Shown: in pieces, positions 1 to 10,347 of the stretch
Layout: each line of letters starts with the position of its first letter
Position numbering within the stretch: position 1 is the stretch's first letter
Source: Brevundimonas sp. NIBR10
GTDB taxonomy: Bacteria > Pseudomonadota > Alphaproteobacteria > Caulobacterales > Caulobacteraceae
DNA: 64,000 nt
Assembly (NCBI RefSeq): GCF_027912515.1
Contig: NZ_CP115464.1
Span: forward strand, 2,294,001 to 2,358,000
Direction of reading: 5' to 3'
Made by a program: the position numbers and the translations under genes
The notes under the pieces: model-generated
Databases searched by the model: none
Told to the model about the DNA's origin: nothing
Seen by the model: the letters and a program-made list of their open reading frames with translations, nothing else

Positions 1-466
1 TCTGGTCCTCGCAGGCTGCGAGGCTGCGCCCGAGCCCGCGCCGACGCCGTCCGAGCGGGTGTCGGCCAACGTGCCGGTCAGCGACACGGTCGCCAAATCC
101 GCGCAGGGCCCGCTCTCCGCCACCGATTTGCGACGGGTGTGCCGGGCCGGGCTGGCGTCGGTCCACGGTCAGGATGTAGACGCGGTCCAGGTCGACAGCC
201 TGGAAGGCTCGGTCGTCAACGCCTCGTGGCGCGCGCCGGTCGACGGCGGCCGGATGCGCGCGCAATGCCGGGTCGACGGCGACCTGATCACCTGGAAACC
301 GGTCGATCGACCGGTGGCCGAACAGAACCGCTGGATGAACCAGTCCGGCGACCCCGTGGTCCGCTTCGTCCTCGACGACGCGGCGGTCACGGTCACGACA
401 ACCCTCCCGGATGGGACGACCTCGACGCAGGATTATGCCGTCGTGGTTCAGGAAGAGGCCCGCTGA
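1..466 (+). CDS. Lipoprotein of the nuo operon, 5' end cut by window
   Basis: The reading frame is open from the left edge and encodes a lipobox (LVLAGC) at the window start, so the true start lies just upstream and the mature protein begins at that Cys. About 150 residues of a small exported lipoprotein are visible, with an Ala/Pro-rich linker and then a compact domain. Its stop overlaps the nuoG start (TGATG), so the two are translationally coupled. I do not recognise the family. An extra lipoprotein gene just before nuoG is not part of the canonical 14-gene nuo set; its position suggests co-expression with complex I, but any role there is inference. Confidence 0.75.
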   Translation, partial: LVLAGCEAAPEPAPTPSERVSANVPVSDTVAKSAQGPLSATDLRRVCRAGLASVHGQDVDAVQVDSLEGSVVNASWRAPVDGGRMRAQCRVDGDLITWKPVDRPVAEQNRWMNQSGDPVVRFVLDDAAVTVTTTLPDGTTSTQDYAVVVQEEAR

Positions 467-2514
467 TGCCCGTCGCCAAGGTCAACGGCGTAGACGTCGA
501 ATTCGAAGCCGGCATGACCGTGCTTCAGGTCGCCGAGCGCGCGGGCGCCGAGATTCCGCGCTTCTGCTATCACGAGCGGCTGTCGATCGCCGGGAATTGC
601 CGGATGTGCCTGGTCGAGGTGAAGCCGGGGCCGCCGAAGCCTCAGGCGTCCTGCGCCCTGCCGGCCGCCGAGGGCCAGATGATCTTCACCGACACGCCGA
701 TGGTGAAGAAGGCGCGCGAAGGGGTGATGGAGTTCCTGCTCATCAACCACCCGCTCGACTGCCCGATCTGCGACCAGGGCGGTGAGTGCGACCTGCAGGA
801 CCAGTCGGTCGGCTACGGCCGCGACGGCTCGCGCTATTCCGAGAACAAGCGCGCGGTCGAGGAAAAGGCCATGGGCCCGACCGTCAAGACCTTCATGACC
901 CGCTGCATCCAGTGCACCCGCTGCGTACGCTTCATCAGTGAAGTGGCGGGCGTGCCGGACATCGGCATGATTTCGCGCGGCGAAGACGCCGAGATCACGA
1001 CCTATCTGGAAAAGAACATCGACTCGGAGCTGTCGGGCAACGTCAACGACCTGTGCCCGGTCGGTGCCCTGACCCACCGGCCGTGGCAGTTCCACTATCG
1101 TCCGTGGGAGCTGAAGAAGACCGAGACCATCGATGTGATGGACGCCCTGGGCGCCAACATCCGCGCCGATGCCAAGGGTGCCGAGGTGATGCGCATCCTG
1201 CCCCGCGTCCACGAGGGCATCAACGAGGAGTGGCTGACCGACAAGAGCCGCTATGTCGTCGACGGCCTGCAGAAGCGCCGCCTGGACCGGCCGTATGTGC
1301 GCGAGAACGGCAAGCTGCGCGCCGCGTCGTGGGACGAGGCCCTGTCGGTCGTGGCGGGCAAGCTGAAGGCGGCACCGGCGAACCGGATCGGCGCCATCGC
1401 GGGCGACCTTCAGGACGCGGAGTCGATGAAGGCGACGCTGGACCTGTTCCGCGCCCTGGGTTCGGCCAATACCGATTGCCGTCAGGACGGGTCGTCACTG
1501 GGGTATGGCCCGCGCGAGAGCTGGCTGTTCAACTCTGGGCTCCGGGGCATCGAGGCGGCGGACTATGTGCTGCTGGTCGGGGTCAACCCGCGGACCGAAG
1601 CAGCGCTGCTGAACACCCGCCTGCGCAAGATCTGGCTGTCGGGCCAGGCCGAGATCGCCCTGATCGGCGAACAGGCCGACCTGACCTATCCGTACTCGTA
1701 TCTGGGCGCGGGATCGAAGACCCTGGCGAAACTGCCCAAGGCGGCGCTGGAGGCCCTGACCAAGGCCGAGCGGCCGGCGATCATCGTCGGCGGCGGAGCG
1801 CTGGCGGGCGAGGGCGGGGCGGCGGTGCTGAACGCGCTCGGCGCCCTGGCCAAGAAGGTCGGCGTGATCGGCGAAGGGTGGAACGGGTTCAACGTTCTGC
1901 ACCACGCGGCGTCGCGCGTGGCGGGTCTCGACATGGGCTTTGTCCCCGCTGAAGGCGGTCTGACGGTCGCCGAGATGCTCAAGCCCAACGCTCTGGACGT
2001 GCTGTTCCTGCTGGGCGCCGACGAGGTGAATGCGACGGCGTCGAACGCGTTTCGCGTCTATCTGGGCAGCCATGGCGACAACGGGGCCCACGGCGCCGAC
2101 GTCATCCTGCCGGGCGCGGCCTATACCGAGAAGTCGGGGATCTACGTCAACACCGAGGGCCGGGTGCAGATGGCCGAACGGGTCGTCTTCCCCAAGGGCG
2201 ACGCCAAGGAAGACTGGGCCATCCTGCGGGCCCTGTCCGAGCGGGTGGGCCACAAGCTGCCGTTCGACACCCTGGACCAGCTGCGCACCAAGCTGATGGC
2301 CGACCATCCGACCTTCGGCCGCATCGACTATCTGCCGACCCCGGCCGCGTTCGATCCGTCGAAGCTGGGCGTGAAGGGCGACCTGGGCGACACACTGTTC
2401 GTCTCGGCGGTCAGCGACCCCTACCTCAACAACCCGATCGCGCGCGCCAGCGCGACGATGTCCGAGCTGTCCGCCCTGCGGATCGCCCCGGCCACGGCGA
2501 TGGCGGCGGAGTAA
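466..2514 (+). CDS. nuoG: NADH-quinone oxidoreductase subunit G
   Basis: Peripheral-arm subunit of complex I that carries iron-sulfur clusters passing electrons from NADH towards quinone. The start ATG at 466 overlaps the preceding stop and gives 682 residues, normal for the alphaproteobacterial type. The N-terminal [2Fe-2S] ferredoxin domain shows CYHERL and CRMCLVEV, followed by CPICDQGGECDLQD and CIQCTRCVRF for the next clusters, then a molybdopterin-oxidoreductase-like domain. nuoH follows after 3 bp. Identity is firm from the cysteine pattern and the order nuoG-H-I-J-K-L-M-N. Confidence 0.98.
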   Translation: MPVAKVNGVDVEFEAGMTVLQVAERAGAEIPRFCYHERLSIAGNCRMCLVEVKPGPPKPQASCALPAAEGQMIFTDTPMVKKAREGVMEFLLINHPLDCPICDQGGECDLQDQSVGYGRDGSRYSENKRAVEEKAMGPTVKTFMTRCIQCTRCVRFISEVAGVPDIGMISRGEDAEITTYLEKNIDSELSGNVNDLCPVGALTHRPWQFHYRPWELKKTETIDVMDALGANIRADAKGAEVMRILPRVHEGINEEWLTDKSRYVVDGLQKRRLDRPYVRENGKLRAASWDEALSVVAGKLKAAPANRIGAIAGDLQDAESMKATLDLFRALGSANTDCRQDGSSLGYGPRESWLFNSGLRGIEAADYVLLVGVNPRTEAALLNTRLRKIWLSGQAEIALIGEQADLTYPYSYLGAGSKTLAKLPKAALEALTKAERPAIIVGGGALAGEGGAAVLNALGALAKKVGVIGEGWNGFNVLHHAASRVAGLDMGFVPAEGGLTVAEMLKPNALDVLFLLGADEVNATASNAFRVYLGSHGDNGAHGADVILPGAAYTEKSGIYVNTEGRVQMAERVVFPKGDAKEDWAILRALSERVGHKLPFDTLDQLRTKLMADHPTFGRIDYLPTPAAFDPSKLGVKGDLGDTLFVSAVSDPYLNNPIARASATMSELSALRIAPATAMAAE

Positions 2515-2517
2515 GTC

Positions 2518-3588
2518 ATGGATTTCTGGTCCTCCCCCCTCGGCTGGTTCCTGATGACCACCGGCGCCGTGCTGCTGGTGACGGTCGGCGTGCTGATCGC
2601 CGTGGCCTTCTTGCTGCTCGCCGACCGCAAGATCTGGGCGGGCATCCAGATGCGAAAGGGCCCCAACGTCGTGGGTCCGTTCGGCCTGCTGCAGTCCTTC
2701 GCCGACATGATCAAATTCGTTCTAAAAGAAGTCGTCGTGCCGGCCGGGGCCGACAAGGGCGTCTTCCTGCTGGCACCGGTGATCACCGTGATTACGGCCT
2801 TCATCGTCTGGGCGGTGATCCCGTTCGCGCCGGGCTGGGTGATCTCCGACCTGAACGTCGGCATCCTGTACGTGTTCGCGATCTCGTCGCTGGGCGTCTA
2901 CGGCATCATCATGGGCGGCTGGGCGTCCAACTCGAAGTATCCGTTCCTCGGCTCGCTGCGGTCGGCGGCGCAGATGGTGTCCTACGAGGTCTCGATCGGC
3001 CTGGTCATCGTCAACGTCATCCTGCTGGCCGGGACGATGAACCTGTCGGAGATCGTGATCCAGCAAGAGGGGTGGATCTGGAACTGGTTCGCGTTCGGTG
3101 GCGGGCTCGATACCCTGCCGTTGATCGTCATCATGTTCCCGATGGCCATCATCTTCTTCATCTCGGCCCTGGCCGAGACCAACCGGCCGCCGTTCGACCT
3201 GCCCGAGGCTGAGTCCGAACTCGTCGCCGGCTATCAGGTCGAGTATTCGTCGACCCCGTACCTGCTGTTCATGATGGGCGAGTACGTCAACATCATCTTC
3301 ATGTGCGCCATGATCAGCATCCTGTTCTTCGGGGGCTGGAATCCGGGCTTCGACACGGATTTGATCGCGCTGGGCAGCTGGCCGGTCTGGCTGGCCAACC
3401 TGTTCTTCCTGCTGGTCCTCTGCACCAAGATCGTCTTCTGGTTCATCATCATCTCGATGGTGAAGGGCTTCGTGCCCCGCTATCGCTACGACCAGTTGAT
3501 GCGGCTGGGCTGGAAGATCTTCCTGCCGACCTCGCTGCTGGCTGTGGTGGGCGTGTCCGCCTGGCGCGTCTTTGTGGTGGGGGCGTGA
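2518..3588 (+). CDS. nuoH: NADH-quinone oxidoreductase subunit H
   Basis: Membrane subunit of complex I at the junction with the peripheral arm, forming much of the quinone chamber. The protein has 356 residues with about eight membrane helices. Conserved family stretches include [16 protein letters not shown] near the N-terminus and the acidic loop [20 protein letters not shown]. The start ATG follows the nuoG stop by 3 bp. The stop codon overlaps a GTG that starts the next small gene, so the operon continues without a break. Confidence 0.98.
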   Translation: MDFWSSPLGWFLMTTGAVLLVTVGVLIAVAFLLLADRKIWAGIQMRKGPNVVGPFGLLQSFADMIKFVLKEVVVPAGADKGVFLLAPVITVITAFIVWAVIPFAPGWVISDLNVGILYVFAISSLGVYGIIMGGWASNSKYPFLGSLRSAAQMVSYEVSIGLVIVNVILLAGTMNLSEIVIQQEGWIWNWFAFGGGLDTLPLIVIMFPMAIIFFISALAETNRPPFDLPEAESELVAGYQVEYSSTPYLLFMMGEYVNIIFMCAMISILFFGGWNPGFDTDLIALGSWPVWLANLFFLLVLCTKIVFWFIIISMVKGFVPRYRYDQLMRLGWKIFLPTSLLAVVGVSAWRVFVVGA

Positions 3589-3800
3589 TCCGGATGGTCG
3601 CCATTGCTACCCTGGGCCTCAGCGTCTCCGCCTGCCTGCCGGCACCCTATGAGGCCGACCCGACCTCGTCCTACCAGTGGCAGCGTCGCCAAGAGGACAT
3701 CCAGCGTCGCGAGGCCGAACGCGTGCGCACCTGCGCCCTGATGAACAAGGACAGCGATCGCTTCAAACGCGACTGTACCCGTCCGGGAGACCCGAGCTGA
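3585..3800 (+). CDS. Small lipoprotein between nuoH and nuoI
   Basis: A 71-residue frame sits exactly between nuoH and nuoI. The GTG at 3585 overlaps the nuoH stop (GTGA); an ATG at 3594 is the alternative start. The stop overlaps the nuoI ATG, so it is coupled on both sides. The N-terminus looks like a lipoprotein signal ending in the lipobox VSAC; the rest is polar and rich in Arg, Glu and Gln, with two further Cys. I do not recognise the family. Coupling on both sides argues for a real gene, and lipidation at the membrane is the main inference. Confidence 0.7.
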   Translation: MIRMVAIATLGLSVSACLPAPYEADPTSSYQWQRRQEDIQRREAERVRTCALMNKDSDRFKRDCTRPGDPS

Positions 3801-4291
3801 TGCTGAAACGCCTGATCCAGACGGCGAAGGGCGCGATGATGCTGGACATCGTCGGCGCAATCGGCCTGACGACGCGCGAGATGTTCCGTCCCAAGATGAC
3901 GGTCAACTATCCGTTCGAGCGTAATCCCCAGTCGCCGCGTTTCAGGGGTGAACACGCCCTGCGCCGTTACGCCAACGGCGAGGAACGCTGCATCGCCTGC
4001 AAGCTGTGCGAAGCCATCTGTCCGGCCCAGGCCATCACGATCGAGGCCGAACCGCGCGAGGACGGCAGCCGCCGCACGACCCGCTACGACATCGACATGA
4101 CCAAATGCATCTACTGCGGCCTGTGCCAGGAGGCCTGCCCGGTGGACGCCATCGTCGAGGGGCCGAACCAGGAGTTCAGCGTCGAGACGCGCGAGGAACT
4201 GCTCTACGACAAGCAGCGACTACTCGATAACGGCGACCGCTGGGAACGGGTGCTCGCGAAGAATCTGGAACTCGACGCGCCTTACCGCTAA
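3800..4291 (+). CDS. nuoI: NADH-quinone oxidoreductase subunit I
   Basis: Complex I subunit carrying two [4Fe-4S] clusters (N6a and N6b) that relay electrons to the terminal N2 cluster. The two ferredoxin motifs [12 protein letters not shown] and [12 protein letters not shown] are intact. The ATG at 3800 overlaps the preceding stop and gives 163 residues, the usual length; upstream in-frame starts would only add shadow sequence. An 11-bp perfect stem-loop covers the stop codon. Confidence 0.97.
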   Translation: MLKRLIQTAKGAMMLDIVGAIGLTTREMFRPKMTVNYPFERNPQSPRFRGEHALRRYANGEERCIACKLCEAICPAQAITIEAEPREDGSRRTTRYDIDMTKCIYCGLCQEACPVDAIVEGPNQEFSVETREELLYDKQRLLDNGDRWERVLAKNLELDAPYR

Positions 4292-4299
4292 GGCGCGTC
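4274..4299 (+). other. Stem-loop over the nuoI stop codon
   Basis: GACGCGCCTTA (4274-4284) and TAAGGCGCGTC (4289-4299) form a perfect 11-bp stem with a CCGC loop; the nuoI TAA lies at the start of the 3' arm. No T-run follows, so this is not a typical intrinsic terminator. It stands at the largest gap inside the nuo segment (69 bp to nuoJ). It could serve as an RNA-stability or processing element, which is inference. Confidence 0.6.
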
Positions 4300-4360
4300 T
4301 CGCTTAACGACACCGCGACTCAACAGCGCGGCTCAGGACGGAAAGGGGCGTCGGCCCACC

Positions 4361-4987
4361 ATGCTGCAAGGCATAGCCTTCTATCTGCTGGCGACGGTCG
4401 CCGTGGTCTCCGGCCTTCTGGTCGTGACCGCGCGCAATCCCGTGCACAGCGTCCTGTTCCTGATCCTGGCCTTCTTCTCGTCGGCGGGTCTGTTCGTGCT
4501 GCTGGGGGCCGAGTTCCTGGCCATGCTTCTGGTCGTCGTCTACGTCGGTGCCGTGGCGGTGCTGTTCCTGTTCGTCGTCATGATGCTGGACGTCGACTTC
4601 GTGCGGCTGCGCGAGGGCTTTGCCAAATACCTGCCGATCGCGGTGATCATCGCCGGCATCCTGCTGTTCGAGATGATCCTGATCTCGGCGGCGGTGATCT
4701 CGGGCGGGGCGGCGGCCGATGCGACCGCGCCGATGACCGCGACGCCCGAGGCGTCCAACATCGAGACGATCGGGCGGGTGCTCTACACCGACTACATCTA
4801 CTTCTTCCAGGCGGCCGGGATTGTGCTGCTGATCGCCATGATCGGGGCCATCGTCCTGACCCTGCGGCACAAGCCTGGCGTGCGTCGCCAGAACATCCAC
4901 GTTCAGGTCAACCGCGACGCCAAGACCGCCATCGAAATCAAGGGCGCCCAGACCGGCGCTGGCGTCACCTCCGAGGATCTGATCTGA
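4361..4987 (+). CDS. nuoJ: NADH-quinone oxidoreductase subunit J
   Basis: Membrane-arm subunit of complex I, 208 residues with five predicted membrane helices. The family segment [18 protein letters not shown] and the helix [18 protein letters not shown], whose distortion is part of the coupling mechanism in complex I, are present. The C-terminus is a polar tail. A GGAAAGGGG ribosome-binding stretch lies about 15 bp before the ATG. Its stop overlaps the nuoK ATG. Confidence 0.96.
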   Translation: MLQGIAFYLLATVAVVSGLLVVTARNPVHSVLFLILAFFSSAGLFVLLGAEFLAMLLVVVYVGAVAVLFLFVVMMLDVDFVRLREGFAKYLPIAVIIAGILLFEMILISAAVISGGAAADATAPMTATPEASNIETIGRVLYTDYIYFFQAAGIVLLIAMIGAIVLTLRHKPGVRRQNIHVQVNRDAKTAIEIKGAQTGAGVTSEDLI

Positions 4988-5295
4988 TGGTCGTCTCGCT
5001 GCAATCCTATCTGATCGTCGCGGCCATGCTGTTCACCATCGGGGTGTTCGGCATCTTCGTGAACCGCAAGAACGTGATCGTCATCCTGATGTCGATCGAA
5101 CTGATCCTGCTGGCTGTGAACATCAACTTCGTCGCCTTCTCGGCCTATCTGCATGACGTGCAGGGGCAGATCATGGCGATGTTCGTGCTGACCGTCGCCG
5201 CCGCCGAGGCCGCCGTCGGCCTGGCCATCCTGGTGACCTTCTTCCGTAACCGCGGCGACATCGCCGTGGACGACGCCTCCGTGATGAAGGGCTGA
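4987..5295 (+). CDS. nuoK: NADH-quinone oxidoreductase subunit K
   Basis: Small membrane subunit of complex I with 102 residues and three helices, the standard length. Conserved membrane glutamates of the family are seen in [14 protein letters not shown] and in the third helix ([11 protein letters not shown]). The start overlaps the nuoJ stop; nuoL follows 2 bp after the stop. It belongs to the proton channel path between NuoJ/A and the antiporter-like subunits. Confidence 0.97.
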   Translation: MVVSLQSYLIVAAMLFTIGVFGIFVNRKNVIVILMSIELILLAVNINFVAFSAYLHDVQGQIMAMFVLTVAAAEAAVGLAILVTFFRNRGDIAVDDASVMKG

Positions 5296-5297
5296 TC

Positions 5298-7406
5298 GTG
5301 GACCTGCACCTGCTCGTCACCCTCGGCGTCTTCGCCCCTCTGCTCGGCGCAGCCATCGTCGGCTTCTTCGGCCGTCGCCTGGGCGACATCGTTTCCCAGA
5401 CCATCACGACCGGCCTGCTGTTCTTCAGCTGCGCCGTTGCCTGGGTCATCTTCGGCAACTGGACCTGGGGGCATATGGAGGCCTTCACCGTCCAGCTGGC
5501 ACCCTTCATCACCGTCGGCGACTTCCAGTCGGTCTGGTCGATCCGCGTCGATGCCCTGTCGGCGACCATGCTGGTCGTGGTGACCAGCGTGTCCTCGCTC
5601 GTCCACCTGTACAGCTGGGGATATATGGTCGAGGACGACTCGCGGCCGCGCTTCTTCGCCTATCTGTCGCTGTTCACCTTCGCCATGCTGGCGCTCGTCA
5701 CGGCCGCCGACTTCATGCAGCTGTTCTTCGGCTGGGAAGGGGTGGGGCTGGCGTCCTATCTGCTGATCGGTTTCTGGTACAAGAAGCCCACCGCATCCGC
5801 CGCCGCCATCAAGGCCTTCGTGGTCAATCGCGTCGGCGACTTCGGCTTCGCGCTCGGCATCATCACCGTCTTCTGGATGTTCGGCACGATCCAGTTCGCC
5901 GAACTGTTCCCGATGATCGCCGCCAATGCTGGCACGACCTGGAACTTCATCGGCCACGACTGGTCGGCGATCGATCTGGCGGCCCTTCTCCTGTTCATCG
6001 GGGCCATGGGCAAGTCGGCCCAGTTCTTCCTGCACACCTGGCTACCCGACGCCATGGAGGGCCCGACGCCGGTGTCGGCCCTGATCCACGCCGCGACCAT
6101 GGTCACGGCCGGTGTGTACATGGTCTGCCTGCTCAGCCCGATCTTCGAATACGCCCCTACGGCCTCGCTCATCGTGGCCATCACCGGCGCGATCACGGCC
6201 ATCTTCGCCGCCACCGTCGGCATGGTGCAGAACGACATCAAGCGGGTCATCGCCTATTCGACCTGTTCGCAGCTGGGCTATATGTTCTTCGCGGCGGGCG
6301 TCGGTGCTTACCAGGGGGCGATGTTCCACCTGTTCACCCACGCCTTCTTCAAGGCCTTGCTGTTCCTCGGCGCCGGTTCGGTGATCCACGGGATGCACCA
6401 CGAGCAGGACATGCGGAAGATGGGCGGGCTGTGGAAGCTGCTGCCCGTGACCTATGCCGTCATGGTCATCGGCACGATCGCCATCACCGGCCTCGGCCTG
6501 CCCGGCTTTGGTGGTTTCGAGGGTGGCGGCTTCGCGGGCTTCTATTCCAAGGATTCGATCATCGAGAGCGCCTATGCGGCGGCGACCAGTGGCCATTCGC
6601 CGGCCGGTTATTTCGCCTTCTTCATCGGCATCTCGGCGGCCCTGTTGACCAGCTATTATTCGTGGCGGCTGATTTTCATGACCTTCCACAACAAGCCGGT
6701 GTGGAAGGACGAGCACGCGCACGACGACCATCATGCGCACGACGACCACGCGGCCCATCCGGCGCAGATCGAGACCCATTCCGAGCCTGACGCCCACGAT
6801 AACCACGCGCATGACGACCACGGCCATCATGGCCCGCTGAAGCCGCACGAGAGCCCTTGGGTCATGCTGGTTCCGCTGATCGCGCTGTCGGTCGGGGCGG
6901 TGTTCGCGGGGCTCGTCTTCGCGCCTCACTTCATCGGCCATCACGAGCACGAGTTCTGGCGCGGCGCGATATTCACGGGCGACCACAACCACGTCCTGCA
7001 CGACAGTCACGATGTCCCGACCTGGGTGAAGTGGTCGCCGCTGATCGTCACCCTGCTGGGGGCCGCCGTCGCCTTCTGGATCTACGTCGCTCGCGAAGGT
7101 CTGGCCAAGCGCTGGGCCGACGGCAAGTCGCCGGTCTGGGCCTTCCTGTACAACAAATGGTATTTCGACGAGCTGTATGACGCGGTCTTCGTCAAGGGTG
7201 CCAAGGGGCTCGGCGACCTGTTCTGGAAGATCGGCGACGTTAAGCTGATCGACGGCCTGGGTCCGAACGGCGCGGCCTGGGCGTCGCTGAAGTCGGCGGC
7301 GCGGCTGGCCAAGGTCCAGTCCGGCTATGTCTATCACTATGCGTTCGTGATGCTGATCGGGGTCGCCGGTCTGCTCGCCTTCGCCCTCTATGCGTTCGGA
7401 GCGTGA
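5298..7406 (+). CDS. nuoL: NADH-quinone oxidoreductase subunit L
   Basis: Most distal antiporter-like proton-pumping subunit of complex I, carrying the long lateral helix. The GTG at 5298 lies 2 bp after nuoK and gives 702 residues. Family signatures include [19 protein letters not shown] with the key Glu and [20 protein letters not shown]. Roughly residues 464-520 form a loop very rich in His and Asp (about 16 His in 57 residues), followed by a second His-rich patch near 555-575; these lengthen the protein beyond the usual 610-660. nuoM overlaps by 4 bp. Confidence 0.98.
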   Translation: MDLHLLVTLGVFAPLLGAAIVGFFGRRLGDIVSQTITTGLLFFSCAVAWVIFGNWTWGHMEAFTVQLAPFITVGDFQSVWSIRVDALSATMLVVVTSVSSLVHLYSWGYMVEDDSRPRFFAYLSLFTFAMLALVTAADFMQLFFGWEGVGLASYLLIGFWYKKPTASAAAIKAFVVNRVGDFGFALGIITVFWMFGTIQFAELFPMIAANAGTTWNFIGHDWSAIDLAALLLFIGAMGKSAQFFLHTWLPDAMEGPTPVSALIHAATMVTAGVYMVCLLSPIFEYAPTASLIVAITGAITAIFAATVGMVQNDIKRVIAYSTCSQLGYMFFAAGVGAYQGAMFHLFTHAFFKALLFLGAGSVIHGMHHEQDMRKMGGLWKLLPVTYAVMVIGTIAITGLGLPGFGGFEGGGFAGFYSKDSIIESAYAAATSGHSPAGYFAFFIGISAALLTSYYSWRLIFMTFHNKPVWKDEHAHDDHHAHDDHAAHPAQIETHSEPDAHDNHAHDDHGHHGPLKPHESPWVMLVPLIALSVGAVFAGLVFAPHFIGHHEHEFWRGAIFTGDHNHVLHDSHDVPTWVKWSPLIVTLLGAAVAFWIYVAREGLAKRWADGKSPVWAFLYNKWYFDELYDAVFVKGAKGLGDLFWKIGDVKLIDGLGPNGAAWASLKSAARLAKVQSGYVYHYAFVMLIGVAGLLAFALYAFGA

Positions 7407-8893
7407 CCGTGCCGGCTATTCTGAGCATCGTCACCTTCCTGCCGCTGGTGGGTGCCGCGATCCTGCTGATCGCGCGGTTGATAGCCAAGTCAGCGGACGC
7501 CGCCGCCCCGGCCGCACGCTGGATCGCGCTCGTCACGACGCTGGCAACGCTGGCGGTGTCAGTCGTGCTGACGGCGACGTTCGATCAGTCGAACCCCGGC
7601 TATCAGTTCGTCGAGATGCACCAGTGGTTCGCGGGAGCCAGCTATCATCTCGGCGTCGACGGGATCTCGATCCTGTTCGTGCTTTTGACCGCCTTCCTGC
7701 TGCCGATCTGCATCGTGTCGAGCTGGAAGTCGATCGAGACGCGCGTCGTCGAATACATGATCGCCTTCCTGGTGCTGGAGACCCTGGTCATCGGGGTGTT
7801 CACCTCGCTGGACCTGTTCCTGTTCTACATCTTCTTCGAGGGCACCCTGGTGCCGATGTTCCTGATCATCGGCATATGGGGCGGGGCGAACCGGATCTAC
7901 GCCTCCTACAAATTCTTCCTCTACACCCTCCTGGGGTCGGTCCTGATGCTGCTGGCCATGCTGTGGATGGCCTATGACGCCGGCACGACCAGCATTCCGG
8001 CGCTGAAGGAACACGTCTTCGATGCGCGCTATCAGCCACTGCTGTGGTTGGCCTTCTTCGCCTCGTTCGCGGTCAAGATGCCGATGTGGCCGGTCCACAC
8101 CTGGCTGCCCGACGCCCACGTCCAGGCCCCGACGGCAGGTTCGGTGATCCTGGCCGGCATCCTGCTGAAGCTGGGCGGATATGGCTTCATCCTGTTCAAC
8201 GTGCCGATGTTCCCGGTCGCGTCCCAGATGTTCCAGCCGCTGGTCCTGACCCTGTCGGTCATCGCCGTGGTCTATACGTCGCTGGTCGCTTTCCGGCAGA
8301 CGGACATCAAGAAGCTGATCGCCTATTCCTCGGTCGCCCACATGGGCTTCGTGACCATGGGTATCTTCGCCGGCAACGCCCAGGGGATGCAGGGCGCGGT
8401 GTTCCAGATGCTGAGCCACGGCCTGATCTCGGGCGCGCTCTTCCTGTGCGTCGGCGTCGTCTACGACCGGATGCATACGCGCGAGATCGCCTTCTACGGC
8501 GGCCTGACCCAGCGGATGCCCTGGTACGCGGCCATCTTCCTGATGTTCACCATGGCGAATGTCGGCCTGCCGGGAACGTCGGGTTTCGTCGGCGAAATCT
8601 TGACCATGACCGGCGCCTATCAGGCCTCGACCTGGGCGGCCTTCGTGGCAGCCAGCGGTGTGATCTTGTCGGCGGTCTATGCCCTGACCCTGTATCGCAA
8701 CGTCATGTTCGGCGAGATCAAGAACCCGGCCCTGGCCACGATCACCGACATCGACAAGCGCGAGCTGCTGATCTTCGTGCCCCTGATCGTCGGGACGATC
8801 TGGCTGGGCGTACAGCCGGACCTGGTGCTGAACTATACCGCCGCTTCCGTGGACGCCGTCGTCGGCGCCTATACTGCCGCGACGGGCGGGTGA
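7403..8893 (+). CDS. nuoM: NADH-quinone oxidoreductase subunit M
   Basis: Second antiporter-like subunit of the complex I membrane arm, 496 residues with about 14 helices. GTG start at 7403, overlapping the nuoL stop by 4 bp (GTGA). Typical sequence includes the [20 protein letters not shown] region, the [21 protein letters not shown] helix with the essential Glu, and [20 protein letters not shown]. Function follows from the family and the operon position. Confidence 0.98.
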   Translation: MTVPAILSIVTFLPLVGAAILLIARLIAKSADAAAPAARWIALVTTLATLAVSVVLTATFDQSNPGYQFVEMHQWFAGASYHLGVDGISILFVLLTAFLLPICIVSSWKSIETRVVEYMIAFLVLETLVIGVFTSLDLFLFYIFFEGTLVPMFLIIGIWGGANRIYASYKFFLYTLLGSVLMLLAMLWMAYDAGTTSIPALKEHVFDARYQPLLWLAFFASFAVKMPMWPVHTWLPDAHVQAPTAGSVILAGILLKLGGYGFILFNVPMFPVASQMFQPLVLTLSVIAVVYTSLVAFRQTDIKKLIAYSSVAHMGFVTMGIFAGNAQGMQGAVFQMLSHGLISGALFLCVGVVYDRMHTREIAFYGGLTQRMPWYAAIFLMFTMANVGLPGTSGFVGEILTMTGAYQASTWAAFVAASGVILSAVYALTLYRNVMFGEIKNPALATITDIDKRELLIFVPLIVGTIWLGVQPDLVLNYTAASVDAVVGAYTAATGG

Positions 8894-8900
8894 GAGACTG

Positions 8901-10346
8901 ATGCCTGATATCTTCACCGCAATGCACCTGGCCGCGCCCGAGCTGACGCTCGCGATCGGCGCACTGTTCCTGCTCGTGCTGGGCGCCTTCATCGGCGAGA
9001 AGTCGGCCCGGCTGATCTCGATCCTGTCCGTCGCGCTGTTGATCGCCGGCGCGGCCGTCGCCGCCAACGGCCCGCTGGGTGCCGCGTTCAACGGGGCCTA
9101 TGTCGCCGATCCCCTGGCGGTCTATGCCAAGGTCCTGATCTATCTGGCCTCGGCCATCGCCGTCATCCTCGGCGGCGGCTGGATGCAGCGCACCCGGATC
9201 GCCCGCTTCGAATTTCCGATCCTGATCGTGCTGGCCTCGGTCGGGATGAGCATGATGGCATCGTCCGGCGATCTGATTTCGCTCTATGTCGGCATCGAAC
9301 TGCATTCGCTGGCCCTGTATGTGCTGGCCGCCTTCCACCGCGACGACCTCAAGGCGTCCGAGGCGGGGCTCAAGTATTTCGTGCTCGGTGCCCTGTCGTC
9401 GGGGCTGCTGCTCTACGGGGCCAGCCTGATCTACGGCTTTACCGGGTCGATGCGGTTTGAGGACATCGCCGTCGTGGCCGCACAGGGCGATGTCGGCCCC
9501 GGCCTGATCTTCGGTCTGGTCTTCCTCATCTGTGGCCTGGCGTTCAAGGTCTCGGCTGCGCCCTTCCACATGTGGACGCCCGACGTCTACGAAGGCGCTC
9601 CGACGCCCGTGGTGGCCCTGTTCGCCACCGCGCCCAAGGTCGCGGCCATGGTGCTGATCGCGCGGACCCTCATGGGGCCGTTCGGCGAGATCCATGACCA
9701 GTGGGCCCAGGTCCTGGTGCTGATCGCCCTGATCTCGTTCGCGGTGGGGTCGTTCGGGGGGCTGGCCCAGAAGGACATCCAGCGACTGCTGGCCTATTCG
9801 TCGATCGTCAACATCGGCTACGCCGTGCTGGGCATCACGGCCGGGACCACGGTCGGCCTTCAGGCCATGCTGATGTTCATGACCCTGTACGTGATCGACC
9901 AAATCGGGTTCTTCGCCATACTGCTCAGCCTTTCGAAGGGCGGGCGGCCGATCCGCAGGATCGCCGATCTGGCGGGGCTCAAGCAGGACCGGCCGGTGAC
10001 GGCGATCGCCATCACCGTGCTGTCGCTGTCGGTGCTGGGCATGCCGCCGTTCGCGGGTTTCTGGTCGAAATACTACGTCTTCGGCGCGGCGGCGCAAGAA
10101 GGCTACTGGATGGTCGGGGCCGCTGGCCTGGTCGCCTCGGTCGTGGCCGCCTTCTACTATCTGCGGATCATCAAGCTGATGTGGTTCGACGCGCCGGTGG
10201 ACGCCGTGGCGACCGACCCCGCGCCGGTCGAGGCCAAGGTCATCGGCTGGGTCGCCGCCGCCTTCTCCTTCCCGCTGGTGATCGTGGCCCTGATCTGGCT
10301 CGAGCCCCTGACCAAGGCCGCCTCCGTGGGCTTCGGGGCCGGGTGA
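8901..10346 (+). CDS. nuoN: NADH-quinone oxidoreductase subunit N
   Basis: Third antiporter-like subunit of complex I, 481 residues and about 14 membrane helices, starting 7 bp after nuoM. Conserved stretches include LYVGIELHSLALYVLAAFHR, KYFVLGALSSGLLLYG and FHMWTPDVYEGAPTPVVALF. It closes the nuo series in this window; birA follows after 1 bp, so the transcript probably continues into the downstream genes. Confidence 0.98.
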   Translation: MPDIFTAMHLAAPELTLAIGALFLLVLGAFIGEKSARLISILSVALLIAGAAVAANGPLGAAFNGAYVADPLAVYAKVLIYLASAIAVILGGGWMQRTRIARFEFPILIVLASVGMSMMASSGDLISLYVGIELHSLALYVLAAFHRDDLKASEAGLKYFVLGALSSGLLLYGASLIYGFTGSMRFEDIAVVAAQGDVGPGLIFGLVFLICGLAFKVSAAPFHMWTPDVYEGAPTPVVALFATAPKVAAMVLIARTLMGPFGEIHDQWAQVLVLIALISFAVGSFGGLAQKDIQRLLAYSSIVNIGYAVLGITAGTTVGLQAMLMFMTLYVIDQIGFFAILLSLSKGGRPIRRIADLAGLKQDRPVTAIAITVLSLSVLGMPPFAGFWSKYYVFGAAAQEGYWMVGAAGLVASVVAAFYYLRIIKLMWFDAPVDAVATDPAPVEAKVIGWVAAAFSFPLVIVALIWLEPLTKAASVGFGAG

Positions 10347-10347
10347 G

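Noticed and set aside
3303..3593. A longer start for the small lipoprotein reaching into nuoH
   Set aside because: The upstream part lies in another frame of nuoH and would hide the signal peptide inside the protein.
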